A stretch of DNA of 39,461 nucleotides from Micromonospora sp. KC723 (GTDB lineage Bacteria > Actinomycetota > Actinomycetes > Mycobacteriales > Micromonosporaceae), in the NCBI RefSeq assembly GCF_004348595.1, contig NZ_SMKD01000045.1, forward strand, positions 1-39,461, given 5' to 3'. Both the position numbers and the translations under genes were made by a program. Positions within the stretch are counted from its first letter, which is position 1; each line of letters begins with the position of its first letter. Below, in pieces: positions 30,638 to 38,639 of this stretch. The notes beneath the pieces are model-generated. The model ran no database searches and was not told the DNA's origin. It saw only the letters and a list, made by a program, of their open reading frames with translations.

Positions 30638-32137
30638 TCAGACGGCCGGGGTGGTGCGGGTGCCGGTGGCCGGCGTGGGTGCGGTGGCGCGGGAGAAGCG
30701 GACCCCCTCGTCGACGAGCCGACCGTGGCGCATCAGCAGGACGTCGCGGGGGTAGTTCTGGTGCAGCCGCCAGGGGGCGCGCGAACCCTGCCTGGGCAGG
30801 GTGTCCAGGCTGCGCAGCACGTAGCCCGACGTCAGGTCGATCAGGGGCGCCAGTGCCCCGTCGGGCGGGGGGACCGGGGTGACGATCTGGTCGCCGGTGG
30901 CGTCCAGGTGGCGCAGCAGCCGGCAGACGTAGGTGGCGACCAGGTCGGCCTTCAGCGTCCAGGAGGCGTTGGTGTAGCCGATCGTCAGGGCGAAGTTCGG
31001 CACGCCGGAAAGCATCATGCCCTTGTACGCGACGGTGTCGGCCAGGTCGACGTCGACGCCGTCCACGGCGACGCCCATCCCGCCGAGCGCGAGCAGGTTG
31101 AGCCCGGTGGCGGTGACGACGACGTCGGCGGGCAGTTCCTCGCCGGAGGCGAGCCGGACGCCGTGCTCGGTGAAGGTGTCGATGGTGTCGGTGACCACCG
31201 ATGCCCGGCCGGCCCGCACCGCCTCGAACAGGTCCCCGTCGGGCGCCACACAGAGCCGCTGGTCCCAGGGGTCGTAGCGGGGCGAGAAGTGCCGGTCCAC
31301 GTCGTACCCGGCGGGGAGCCGGCCCTTCGCGGCCCGGCGCAGCAGCCTGCGCACCAGTCCCGGGGCGCGCCGGCTGAGCTGGAAGTTCACCGTACCGAGC
31401 AGCACGTTCTTCCACCGGACCAACGGGTGGGCGGCCGTGGGCGGCAGCCAGCGGCGCAGCGCGTCGGCCACCACGTCGCGCGACGGGAGCGAGAGGACGT
31501 ACGTCGGTGAGCGCTGGAGCATGGTGACGTGCGCGGCCCGCCGTGCCATCGCCGGCACCAGGGTCACCGCGGTGGCGCCGCTGCCGATCACCACGACCCG
31601 TCTGCCGGTGTGGTCGAGCTCCGCCGGCCAGTGTTGGGGGTGGACCAGCTTGCCGGTGAACCGGTCGATGCCGGGCAACTCGGGGGTGTAGCCGGCGTCG
31701 TAGCGGTAGTAGCCGGCGCAGGTGAACAGGAAGGAGCAGGTGAGGGCGACGTCCTCGCCGGTGTCGGCGCGGTGCGCGTAAACGGTCCAGCGGGCGGCGA
31801 CGCTGTCCCACTCGGCGCGCACGACCCGGTGGTGGAAGCGGATGTGCTCCCCGACGCCGTACTCGCGGGCCGTGTCGCGGACATAGTCGCGGATGGAGTC
31901 TCCGTCGGCGATCGCCTTCGGGTCGGTCCACGGCTTGAACGAGTAGCCGAGGGTGAACATGTCCGAGTCGGAGCGGACGCCGGGGTAGCGGAACAGGTCC
32001 CAGGTGCCGCCGATCGCGCCACGCGCCTCCAGCACCGCGTACGTCTTGTCGGGACAGTCGCGGCGCAGGTGGCAGGCCGCGCCGACACCGGACAGGCCGG
32101 CTCCGACGATGAGCACGTCGACGTGGTCGCAGGCCAT
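30638..32137 (-). CDS. Baeyer-Villiger-type flavin monooxygenase (EthA/MymA-like)
   Basis: The 499-residue FAD/NADPH enzyme has an N-terminal FAD motif (VDVLIVGAGLSGVGAACHL, 6-24), then GGTWDLFRYPGVRSDSDMFTLGYSF. The Baeyer-Villiger fingerprint F-x-G-x3-H-x3-W-P appears as FTGKLVHPQHWP (about 164-175). The NADPH motif is VVVIGSGATAVTLV (about 185-198) and ATGLNLL is near 340. Closest known relatives by motif are EthA and MymA of M. tuberculosis. It inserts oxygen next to a ketone to form an ester. The ATG at 32137 has GGGGAG upstream, and a TTGACG-N18-TAGTGT promoter precedes it. The SDR follows after 65 bases. Confidence 0.93.
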   Translation of the reverse strand: MACDHVDVLIVGAGLSGVGAACHLRRDCPDKTYAVLEARGAIGGTWDLFRYPGVRSDSDMFTLGYSFKPWTDPKAIADGDSIRDYVRDTAREYGVGEHIRFHHRVVRAEWDSVAARWTVYAHRADTGEDVALTCSFLFTCAGYYRYDAGYTPELPGIDRFTGKLVHPQHWPAELDHTGRRVVVIGSGATAVTLVPAMARRAAHVTMLQRSPTYVLSLPSRDVVADALRRWLPPTAAHPLVRWKNVLLGTVNFQLSRRAPGLVRRLLRRAAKGRLPAGYDVDRHFSPRYDPWDQRLCVAPDGDLFEAVRAGRASVVTDTIDTFTEHGVRLASGEELPADVVVTATGLNLLALGGMGVAVDGVDVDLADTVAYKGMMLSGVPNFALTIGYTNASWTLKADLVATYVCRLLRHLDATGDQIVTPVPPPDGALAPLIDLTSGYVLRSLDTLPRQGSRAPWRLHQNYPRDVLLMRHGRLVDEGVRFSRATAPTPATGTRTTPAV

Positions 32138-32166
32138 GTGGGCTCCCCGGGGACAGGCAGTGGCCG

Positions 32167-32196
32167 ACACTATCCACCGTCGTCGGCGGCCGTCAA
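32167..32196 (-). promoter_or_regulatory. Housekeeping-type promoter of the monooxygenase operon
   Basis: On the minus strand TTGACG (32196-32191), 18 bases, then TAGTGT (32172-32167). It predicts a start near 32160 and a leader of about 23 bases. The -35 overlaps the last codons of the MocR gene, so the two transcription units abut. Confidence 0.65.
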
Positions 32197-33689
32197 CGGT
32201 GGCCGCCACCCACCGGGGCCGGACGGCGTGCCGCTGCGACGGTGGCGATGCCCTCCTCGATCTCCCCGGCGGTGGTGGCGGCGTAGCCGAGCACCAGTCC
32301 GGCCGGGTACGGGCGTTGGGCGTGCCAGGACAGCGGCTGGGTCTTCACGCCCCGGCGCAGCGCCTCGGTGGCCAGCGCGACGTCGCAGCCGATTCCCGGG
32401 ATGGTCACCGTCAGGTGCAGCCCGGCCGCCGCGCCGTGCACGGTGGCTCCCGGCAGGTGCCGGCCGATCGCCCGGATCATCGCGTCCCGGCGACGTACGT
32501 GCCTGCGGCGCAGCAGACGCAGGTGCCGGTCCAGGTCACCGGAGGTCATCAGCTCGGCCAGGACCAGCTGCGGCAGGACGGCGTTGCCCAGGTCTGCCAT
32601 CCGCTTCGCGGCCACCAGCGCGTCCCGGTACCGTGGCGGCGCGAGCACCCACCCGACCCGCAGGGCCGGGGCGAGCAGCTTCGAGACGCTGCCGGTGTAG
32701 CAGACCCGATCCGGCAGGCTGGCGCGCAGGGCGGGCACGGGCGGCCGGTCGTAGCGGTGTTCGGCGTCGTAGTCGTCCTCGAGGACCAGGCCGCCGTCGC
32801 GGGCCCAGTCGAGCAGCCGCCGGCGCCGGTCGCCGTGCAGCACCACACCGGTGGGGAACTGGTGCGCCGGGGTGAGCAGCACGGCGCGGTGCCCGGCGGC
32901 GACCAGTTCGTCCACCCGCAGCCCGTGGTCGTCGACAATCACCGGTGGGGTGTCCACCCGCCAGTTTCGCAGGTGCTGGCGGACGCCGAGCGACCCCGGG
33001 TCCTCGACCGCGACGGTGTGCACGCCGTCGTCGCGCAGCACCTGGGCGAGCAGGCCGAGCGCCTGGGAGACGCCGGTGACGACCAGCACCTCGTCCGGGT
33101 CGGCGCGGATGCCGCGGGTGCGGGCGAGCCACCTCGACACCGCGACCCGCAGGGCGGGAGCGCCCTGCGGGTCGCCGTAGCCGAGGGCGGCGGCGTCGAG
33201 GTGGCGCAGCACGGTGCGTTCGGCCCGCAGCCAGGCCGCGCGGGGAAAGGCCGCCAGGTCGGGTACGCCCGGTGACAGGTCGATCCGGGCGGGGGTGGCA
33301 CGTAGCTTCTCGAAGATCTCGGTTCCGGGGTCGGACACGAACACCGCTTCCGGCGGCGGGGCGGGCATGACCGGCGCCGACGGCGCGACAGCCGGGGTCG
33401 CGACGACGACGGTCCCGGCGCGGCCCCGGCCGACCACCTGCCCCTCCTCGGCCAGCCGCTGGTACGCCTCGGTGACCACGCCCCGGGAGACGCCGAGTTC
33501 GTCGGCGAGCACCCGGCTGGCCGGCAGCCGACCGCCGAGCGGGATGCGCCCGTCGGCGATCGCGGCGCGCAGCCGGTCGGCCAGCCAGGTTGCCCGGCCG
33601 CCGGGTGGGGCGGTGCCGACGTCGAGTTGGAGGAAGTCCGACCCGGCCGTTATGGACCTCTCCACCAGGCTGTTTTTGGCTCTGGGCAC
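32193..33689 (-). CDS. MocR/PdxR-type GntR regulator with aminotransferase domain
   Basis: The 498-residue protein joins a GntR winged helix (about residues 22-100; WLADRLRAAIADGRIPLGGRLPASRVLADELGVSR is split across it, then VVTEAYQRLAEEGQVVGRGRAGTVV) to a fold-type I aminotransferase domain (from about 130). That domain has LSPGVPDLAAFP, YGDPQGAPALR, TGVSQALGLLAQ, DDYDAEHRYD and the PLP lysine motif YTGSVSKLLAPALRVGW. MocR regulators sense PLP or amino acids, usually for a divergent gene; here that is LysE plus a B3/4 gene. The GTG at 33689 sits 6 bases after CACAAT, fitting a leaderless start. Confidence 0.93.
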   Translation of the reverse strand: MPRAKNSLVERSITAGSDFLQLDVGTAPPGGRATWLADRLRAAIADGRIPLGGRLPASRVLADELGVSRGVVTEAYQRLAEEGQVVGRGRAGTVVVATPAVAPSAPVMPAPPPEAVFVSDPGTEIFEKLRATPARIDLSPGVPDLAAFPRAAWLRAERTVLRHLDAAALGYGDPQGAPALRVAVSRWLARTRGIRADPDEVLVVTGVSQALGLLAQVLRDDGVHTVAVEDPGSLGVRQHLRNWRVDTPPVIVDDHGLRVDELVAAGHRAVLLTPAHQFPTGVVLHGDRRRRLLDWARDGGLVLEDDYDAEHRYDRPPVPALRASLPDRVCYTGSVSKLLAPALRVGWVLAPPRYRDALVAAKRMADLGNAVLPQLVLAELMTSGDLDRHLRLLRRRHVRRRDAMIRAIGRHLPGATVHGAAAGLHLTVTIPGIGCDVALATEALRRGVKTQPLSWHAQRPYPAGLVLGYAATTAGEIEEGIATVAAARRPAPVGGGHR

Positions 33690-33709
33690 TGGACCATTGT
33701 GGCATCAGG
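33690..33709. promoter_or_regulatory. Compact face-to-face promoter region between mocR-like and lysE-like genes
   Basis: Only about 20-35 bases separate the two divergent starts. CATTGT (33695-33700, plus) and CACAAT (33701-33696, minus) are -10-like boxes that overlap on opposite strands. The regulator's box ends 6 bases before its GTG. A regulator bound here would control both genes at once, as is usual for MocR proteins. No clear -35 is seen. Confidence 0.42.
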
Positions 33710-33724
33710 GTGAAGTTCGTGAGC

Positions 33725-34324
33725 ATGTCGTTCCTCCTGGCCACACTGGTGGTGGCCGCCACCCCGGGCACCGGGGTCGTCTACACCCTCTCCGCCGCGC
33801 TGTCACAAGGACAGCGCGCCGGGCTGGTGGCCGCCGTCGGCTGCACGCTGGCGTTGGTGCCCCACCTGGTGGCCGTGGGCACCGGCCTGGCGGCGCTGCT
33901 GCACGCCAGCCCGACCGCGTTCGACGTGGTGCGGTACGTGGGCGTGGGGTACCTGCTGTACCTGGCCTGGGTCACCGCGCGGGACCGCTCCGGACTCGCC
34001 GACGATCCGGTCGCCCGCCCGGCCTACCGGGTGATCACCTCGGCGGTGCTGGTCAACCTGCTCAACCCGAAGCCGGTGCTGTTCCTGCTGGCGTTCCTGC
34101 CGCAGTTCGTTTCCGCCGACGCGCCGGACAGCACCCGGCAGCTGCTGCTGCACGGTGCGGTGTTCATGCTCGTCACGCTCGTGGTGTTCGCCGGGTACGG
34201 CATCCTCGCCGGCGCGCTGCGGGAACGGGTGCTGGCCCGGGCCCGGCTGACCTGGCGGATCCGCCAGGCGTTCGCCGGGTCGTTCGTCGTGCTCGGGCTC
34301 TCCCTGCTGTTCGCCGAGAGATAG
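33725..34324 (+). CDS. LysE-family amino acid exporter
   Basis: The 199-residue membrane protein has about six hydrophobic helices. The family motif ATPGTGVVYTLSAALSQGQRAG (residues 12-33, in pieces) near the N-terminus is typical of LysE/RhtB exporters. YVGVGYLLYLAWVT and NLLNPKPVLFLLAFLPQFV follow; the NPK segment is the second family signature. LysE proteins export amino acids. The start could be the ATG at 33725, or in-frame GTGs at 33719 or 33710; the last fits a leaderless message from the -10 box at 33695. Control by the divergent MocR regulator is likely. The next gene starts 11 bases later. Confidence 0.88.
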   Translation: MSFLLATLVVAATPGTGVVYTLSAALSQGQRAGLVAAVGCTLALVPHLVAVGTGLAALLHASPTAFDVVRYVGVGYLLYLAWVTARDRSGLADDPVARPAYRVITSAVLVNLLNPKPVLFLLAFLPQFVSADAPDSTRQLLLHGAVFMLVTLVVFAGYGILAGALRERVLARARLTWRIRQAFAGSFVVLGLSLLFAER

Positions 34325-34334
34325 GACCACCACC

Positions 34335-35033
34335 ATGCGTTTCCAGCATTCCGCAGCCGTCCGGTCGGCACACCCGACCCTGGTGGCCGCCGCGCTGTGC
34401 GCCGACGGGCTGACTCCGGACACCGATGTGGCGGAGCCGGTGGCGCGCCTCGTCGCCACGGCCCGCGACCGGCTGGCGGCCGGCCCCGAGAGCGGACTGG
34501 ACGAGATCCGGGCCTGGCGGCGGGCGTTCGCCACGATCGGGCTGCCGCCGACGCGGTACCGGTGCGCGGCCGAGTCGCTGCTGCGCCGCCTGCGCCGCGA
34601 CGGGGACCTGCCCCGACTGCATCCCCTCGTCGACCTCTGCAACGCCGTCTCGGTCGCGTACGCGATCCCCGTCGCGGTGCTCGACCGGGACCGGATCGAC
34701 GGCGACCTGGAGGTGCGGCCCGCCACCGGCGCCGAGGAGTACGTGACGTTGGCCGGCGGCGTGGAGCACCCGGAGCCCGGCGAGGTGATCTTCGCCGACG
34801 GCTCCGGTCGGGCCCACTCGCGGCGCTGGACGCACCGGCAGAGCGGGTGGTCGGCGGTACGGCACGACACACAGCGCGTGCTGGTGGTCGTCGAGGCGCT
34901 GCACGAGAGGGCCGGCGACGACGTGCCGGCGCTGCTGGACACCCTGACCGGCGAGTTGGCCGAGCGGTGGAAGGTCGACGCGCGGGGCGGCGTGCTGACC
35001 GCCGACGCACCCGCCCTCGACATGCCGGGTTGA
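34335..35033 (+). CDS. B3/B4 domain-containing protein
   Basis: The 232-residue soluble protein resembles the B3/B4 (tRNA-binding) domain of the phenylalanyl-tRNA synthetase beta chain, found alone in many bacteria. Motifs seen are EIRAWRRAFATIGLPPTRYR (57-76), ESLLRRLRR, HPLVDLCNAVSVAYAIPVAV (about 96-115) and EVIFADGSGRAHSRRWTHRQS. Such free-standing proteins may edit or deacylate mischarged tRNA; this is not proven for the family. The ATG at 34335 follows the LysE stop by 10 bases. The MocR-LysE-B3/4 set suggests a response to a non-protein or excess amino acid: export it and clear mischarged tRNA. Confidence 0.85.
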   Translation: MRFQHSAAVRSAHPTLVAAALCADGLTPDTDVAEPVARLVATARDRLAAGPESGLDEIRAWRRAFATIGLPPTRYRCAAESLLRRLRRDGDLPRLHPLVDLCNAVSVAYAIPVAVLDRDRIDGDLEVRPATGAEEYVTLAGGVEHPEPGEVIFADGSGRAHSRRWTHRQSGWSAVRHDTQRVLVVVEALHERAGDDVPALLDTLTGELAERWKVDARGGVLTADAPALDMPG

Positions 35034-35102
35034 GGCGCCCGCGCCGTCGACGAGGCACCTGCCGGTGCGGCAGTTCGGCACGAGGACGCCGGGTCGGGGC
35101 GG

Positions 35103-35108
35103 CATGAT
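35103..35108 (+). promoter_or_regulatory. -10-like box for a leaderless archease gene
   Basis: CATGAT (35103-35108) ends 6 bases before the ATG at 35115, so transcription would begin at the start codon. A GGAG lies only one base from the ATG, too near to act as a ribosome site. No clear -35 is seen. Confidence 0.33.
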
Positions 35109-35114
35109 CGGAGC

Positions 35115-35528
35115 ATGGACCGAGGGCATCGCGCCGTCGCGCACACCGCCGACGTGCGGATCGAGGCCTGGGCGCCGGACCGGGAGGGCTGCCTGGCCGA
35201 GGCGGTCGCCGCGCTGGTGGCGACCTTCGCCGACGCCGACGGGGTGGCCGCGGACGGCGAGACGACCGTCGAGCTGCCGGCCGGCGACGACAGCGAGCTT
35301 CTGGTCGGTCTCCTCGACGAGGTCATCTTCCGCCTGGAAACCGAGGGCACGCTGCCGGTGGCGACCGACGCGCGGCCCGCCGACGGTGGGCTGCGGGTGC
35401 GGTGGCGCACGGTGGACGCCGGCGCGGTGGAGCTGGTGGGGGCGGTGCCGAAGGCGGTCAGCCTGCACGCGTTGCGCTTCGACCGGGACGCGACGGGATG
35501 GCGTTGCGCGGTGACCGTCGACGTGTGA
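35115..35528 (+). CDS. Archease, RtcB ligase activator
   Basis: The 137-residue protein has the archease pattern: a first strand with AHTADVRIEAWAPDREGCLAEA split over residues 9-30, a central LLVGLLDEVIFRLETEG (about 62-78) and a final AVSLHALRFDRDATGWRC (115-132) with K in VPKAVS. Archease binds metal and helps RtcB transfer GMP through many turnovers. The ATG at 35115 probably begins a leaderless message. The rtcB gene is the next gene but on the opposite strand, tail to tail, 19 bases away. The length equals the family norm (about 135-145). Confidence 0.93.
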   Translation: MDRGHRAVAHTADVRIEAWAPDREGCLAEAVAALVATFADADGVAADGETTVELPAGDDSELLVGLLDEVIFRLETEGTLPVATDARPADGGLRVRWRTVDAGAVELVGAVPKAVSLHALRFDRDATGWRCAVTVDV

Positions 35529-35547
35529 GCGCCGGCGGTGCGCCGGT

Positions 35548-36966
35548 TCAGCCCTTGACCACGCCGACCGGGACCAGCCGGGCCACCCGCCGGCACAGCC
35601 CGGCGCCCTCGGTCGCCTCGATCACCGCCGCGATGTCCTTGTACGCCTCCGGCATCTCCTCGGCCAGGCCCCGCCATGACGCGCCCCGCACCGCGATGTC
35701 CCGGGCCTCGATCTCGCGGCGCGGGTCGTGGCCGCGCACGGCCCGGGTCGCCTGCCGGCGGCTGCGGACGCGGCCGGCGCCGTGGCAGGTGGAGGCGAAG
35801 GCCGGCGCGCCGGGCACCCCGACCAGGACGTACGAGGGGGTGCCCATCGAGCCGGGGATGAGCACCGGCTGGCCGGCGGGGCGCAGGTCGTCGGGGAGTT
35901 CGGGATGCCCCGGCGGCAGGGCACGGGTGGCGCCCTTACGGTGGACGCAGAGCCGGCGCGGCGCGCCGTCCACCACGTGTTCTTCGATCTTGGCGAGGTT
36001 GTGCGAGACGTCGTAGACCAGGTCCAGCGCCCGGCCGGTGCGGTCGGCGAAGACCCGGCGGGCGGACTCGGCCAGCAGCTGCCGGTTGGCCCGGGCGTAG
36101 TTGGCCGCGGCGGCCATCGCGCCGAGGTAGGCGCGGCCCTGCGGTGACGACACCGGCGCACAGGCCAGTTGCCGGTCGGGCACCTCGATGCCGTAGCGGG
36201 GCATGGCCTTCTCCATGGTTCGCACGTGGTCGGTGCAGATCTGGTGGCCCAGTCCCCGCGAACCCGAGTGGATCATGACGCAGATCTGGCCCGGCCGCAG
36301 CCCGAAGGCCTCCGCCACCGCCGGATCGTAGACCTCGTCGACGGCCTGCACCTCCAGGAAGTGGTTGCCGGAGCCGAGGCTGCCCACCTGCTGCTGGCCG
36401 CGCTGCACGGCCCGTTCGCTCACCTGGGCCGGGTCGGCGTCGGCGACGGCGCCGCCGTCCTCGCAGCGCGCCAGGTCGCGGGCGGTGCCGTGGCCCCGGT
36501 CGACGGCGTACCGGGACCCGCCGCGCAGCACCGCGTCGAGCTCGGCCGGGTTGGCGAGCTGCCACACCGCGCCCCGGCCCATCCCCCGGGGCGTGCCGGC
36601 GCTCAGCCCGTCCATCACCGACTCCAGTGCGCCGCCCAGCTCGGCCCGGTCGAGGTCCGCGGCGAGCAGCCGTACCCCGCAGGAGATGTCGAAACCGACG
36701 CCGCCCGGCGACACCACCCCGCCGTCGGCCGGGTCGGTGGCCGCCACCCCGCCGATCGGGAAGCCGTACCCCCAGTGCACGTCGGGCATGGCGTACGAGG
36801 CGCCGACGATGCCGGGTAGCGTGGCGACGTTCGCCACCTGCTCCAGCGACCGGTCCCCCACCGCGTCGGGCAGCAGGGACCGGGACGCGAACACGGTGCC
36901 GGGTACCCGCATCGGGTCGTGCCGGTCGATGCGGAACCGGTAGGGCGCCTCCTCGACCAGTTCCAT
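35548..36966 (-). CDS. rtcB: RNA-splicing ligase RtcB
   Basis: The 472-residue enzyme joins RNA 2',3'-cyclic phosphate or 3'-phosphate ends to 5'-OH ends with GTP and manganese. The metal ligands are all visible: Cys96 in FDISCGVR, His202 in GSGNHFLE, His233 in [10 protein letters not shown] and His322 in DVSHNLAK. His395 in HGAGRVRSR is the expected GMP-accepting histidine. [16 protein letters not shown] is the usual N-terminal signature. The start at 36966 gives [13 protein letters not shown], the typical N-terminus; an ATG at 36996 with an AGGTG site would add ten residues. TACCCT on the minus strand (37032-37027) may be its -10 box. Confidence 0.96.
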   Translation of the reverse strand: MELVEEAPYRFRIDRHDPMRVPGTVFASRSLLPDAVGDRSLEQVANVATLPGIVGASYAMPDVHWGYGFPIGGVAATDPADGGVVSPGGVGFDISCGVRLLAADLDRAELGGALESVMDGLSAGTPRGMGRGAVWQLANPAELDAVLRGGSRYAVDRGHGTARDLARCEDGGAVADADPAQVSERAVQRGQQQVGSLGSGNHFLEVQAVDEVYDPAVAEAFGLRPGQICVMIHSGSRGLGHQICTDHVRTMEKAMPRYGIEVPDRQLACAPVSSPQGRAYLGAMAAAANYARANRQLLAESARRVFADRTGRALDLVYDVSHNLAKIEEHVVDGAPRRLCVHRKGATRALPPGHPELPDDLRPAGQPVLIPGSMGTPSYVLVGVPGAPAFASTCHGAGRVRSRRQATRAVRGHDPRREIEARDIAVRGASWRGLAEEMPEAYKDIAAVIEATEGAGLCRRVARLVPVGVVKG

Positions 36967-37008
36967 GCCCCCGCGCCTACCCGCCGCACCCGCCATCACA
37001 CCTGCCCC

Positions 37009-37033
37009 GATTGGGAGGACCGCGCCAGGGTAG
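37009..37033 (+). promoter_or_regulatory. Sigma-B-like promoter GATT-N15-GGGTAG
   Basis: GATT (37009-37012), 15 bases, then GGGTAG (37028-37033). The predicted start, near 37040, is almost at the ATG at 37043, which explains why that gene has no ribosome site at the usual distance. The -10 overlaps the possible rtcB -10 on the other strand (37032-37027). Confidence 0.45.
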
Positions 37034-37042
37034 TGCGCAAAC

Positions 37043-37852
37043 ATGCCTGAGCGACACGAGAACTACCCGAGAATCGCCGTCGTCACCGGCGCCGACTCCG
37101 GTATCGGCAAGGCCTGCGCGGTCGCGCTCGCCGAGGCGGGCTTCGACATCGGCGTCACCTGGCACCGCGACCGCGACGGGGCGCGACGCACCGCCGAGGA
37201 GGTACGCGCCGCCGGCCGCCGGTGCGAGGTCGCCGAGCTGGACCTGACCCGGCTGCCGGAGGCCGCCGCCGTCGTCGACGAGCTGGCCGACCGGCTGGGC
37301 GGGATCGGGGTGCTGGTCAACAACGCGGGCACGGGGGCGTCCGCCCCGTTCGTCGACACCGGCTGGGAGCAGTGGCGGGAGGTGCTCGCGGTGGACCTGG
37401 ACGGGCCGTTCCTGTGTGGGCAGCGGGCCGCCCAACGGATGCGGGCCGCCGGGCGGGGCGGGCGGATCATCAACATCACCAGCGTGCACGAGCACGCGCC
37501 ACGGGTCGGCTCGGCCGCGTACTGCGCGGCGAAGGGCGGGCTGGGGCTGCTCACCCGGGTGATGGCGCAGGAGTTGGCCGCCGACGGGATCACCGTCAAC
37601 GCGGTCGCGCCGGGAGAGATCAGCACGCCGATGACCGGCCAGGAGGACGTCGACCCGTTCACCCAGCAACGGCCGGGGGTGCCGGTGGGGCGGCCGGGCG
37701 ACGCGCGGGAGGTGGCCGCGGTGGTGGCGCTGCTCGCCTCCCCCGCCGCCGCGTACGTCACCGGGGCGTCCTGGCCGGTGGACGGCGGGATGCTGCTGAT
37801 GGGTCCGCAGGCGGGCTCGCACCTGCCGTCGGACGACTGGCGATCGGTGTGA
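37043..37852 (+). CDS. SDR-family oxidoreductase
   Basis: The 269-residue protein has [18 protein letters not shown] (about 12-29) for cofactor, [20 protein letters not shown], catalytic Ser in [22 protein letters not shown] with Tyr and Lys, and [14 protein letters not shown]. The ending [19 protein letters not shown] is typical of the 3-oxoacyl-ACP reductase/glucose dehydrogenase-like SDRs, so it prefers NAD(P). The substrate is unknown. The ATG at 37043 is nearly leaderless from a sigma-B-like promoter. The 263-base gap after it (37853-38115) holds no gene, only the promoter of the next one. Confidence 0.92.
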   Translation: MPERHENYPRIAVVTGADSGIGKACAVALAEAGFDIGVTWHRDRDGARRTAEEVRAAGRRCEVAELDLTRLPEAAAVVDELADRLGGIGVLVNNAGTGASAPFVDTGWEQWREVLAVDLDGPFLCGQRAAQRMRAAGRGGRIINITSVHEHAPRVGSAAYCAAKGGLGLLTRVMAQELAADGITVNAVAPGEISTPMTGQEDVDPFTQQRPGVPVGRPGDAREVAAVVALLASPAAAYVTGASWPVDGGMLLMGPQAGSHLPSDDWRSV

Positions 37853-38032
37853 CACCTGCTGGCACAGGCATGAGCTGCGCGTAACACTGACGCAACGCAT
37901 GGGTCGACCTGACGACCTTTGCGACAGGACGCGCGGCGGCCGTCGCGTCGATCGCGCAGGCTGTCACACCCAACGAATCCCGGCACCAGCCACTGTAACA
38001 ACAGGTGACGCTTCGTGTTCACACCGTCCTCC

Positions 38033-38038
38033 TAGGGT
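38033..38038 (+). promoter_or_regulatory. -10 box (TAGGGT) of the protease-inhibitor gene
   Basis: TAGGGT at 38033-38038 fits the actinobacterial -10 (TAG-R-R-T). Transcription would start near 38045, leaving a leader of about 70 bases with a GGAAGGA ribosome site. The -35 region (CTTCGT around 38011) is poor. Confidence 0.4.
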
Positions 38039-38115
38039 TTGCGGCGGCCCGGCCACACGACGGCCCGGCCGCCCACCCGGCCCCCATCCGGGGCCCCGCT
38101 ACGGAAGGACACACC

Positions 38116-38517
38116 ATGCCGTTCACCCGACGCGCCACCGCCGCCGCGCTCACCATCACCGGCCTCGCCGCGGCCCTGCTGCCCGCGACCGCGCAGGCCG
38201 CGCCCCGCTCCGGCCCGCAGACCCCGTCGGTGCTGCTGCTCTCGACCGAACAGCCCGGCGACCACCGCTCGGCCGTGCTGGTCTGCGAACCCGCCGGCGG
38301 CACCCACCCCGACGCGGCGGACGCCTGCCACGCCGTGGCCCACGTGAACGGCGACCTGTCCGCCCTCGCATTCGACGAGGGCCCCTGCACCTTCGAGTAC
38401 GCCCCCGTCACGGCCCACGCCTGGGGGTTCTGGCAGGACCGCCCGGTGGCCTGGTCGAAGACGTACAGCAACCGGTGCCTGCTGCTGCGCGGCACCCGAG
38501 CGCTGTTCGACTTCTGA
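38116..38517 (+). CDS. Secreted subtilisin-inhibitor-like (SSI) protein
   Basis: The 133-residue preprotein has a signal peptide (residues 1-28, ending LLPATAQA). The mature part matches Streptomyces subtilisin inhibitors: [18 protein letters not shown] near the front, then [15 protein letters not shown] and WSKTYSNRC with a final FDF. The four cysteines (57, 71, 91, 111) would form the two family disulfides. In SSI the reactive site reads C-P-M-V-Y-D-P-V; here it is C-T-F-E-Y-A-P-V, so P1 is Phe93. It should block a secreted serine protease of subtilisin or chymotrypsin type. The ATG at 38116 has GGAAGGA 6 bases upstream. A hairpin follows the stop. Confidence 0.9.
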   Translation: MPFTRRATAAALTITGLAAALLPATAQAAPRSGPQTPSVLLLSTEQPGDHRSAVLVCEPAGGTHPDAADACHAVAHVNGDLSALAFDEGPCTFEYAPVTAHAWGFWQDRPVAWSKTYSNRCLLLRGTRALFDF

Positions 38518-38524
38518 CCGAGCA

Positions 38525-38570
38525 GCGCGGCGCCCGCCCCTGGGGAGCGGGCGCCGCGCCCGCTCCCCAG
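38525..38570 (+). terminator. Terminator region with two alternative perfect hairpins
   Basis: Hairpin A pairs GCGCGGCGCCCGC (38525-38537) with its exact complement at 38547-38559. Hairpin B pairs CTGGGGAGCGGGCG (38540-38553) with CGCCCGCTCCCCAG (38557-38570) around a 3-base loop. They share the middle strand, so only one can form. The region starts 8 bases after the SSI stop. It is most simply a strong terminator. Confidence 0.7.
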
Positions 38571-38639
38571 CCCGGGGCACAATGGGCCCGGGCCCGGGAC
38601 GGACGGGCCGAAACACCGACGAGCCGGGGAGAGCCCGCC

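Noticed and set aside
29679..32177. A single 832-residue protein joining the SDR to upstream sequence
   Set aside because: The upstream part is an out-of-frame reading of the monooxygenase. The SDR has its own GTG with AGGAGG, and the oxygenase frame is intact with all motifs.
33803..35677. A 624-residue minus-strand frame opposite lysE, B3/4 and archease
   Set aside because: It is Ser/Arg/Thr-rich low-complexity text antisense to three genes with clear families.
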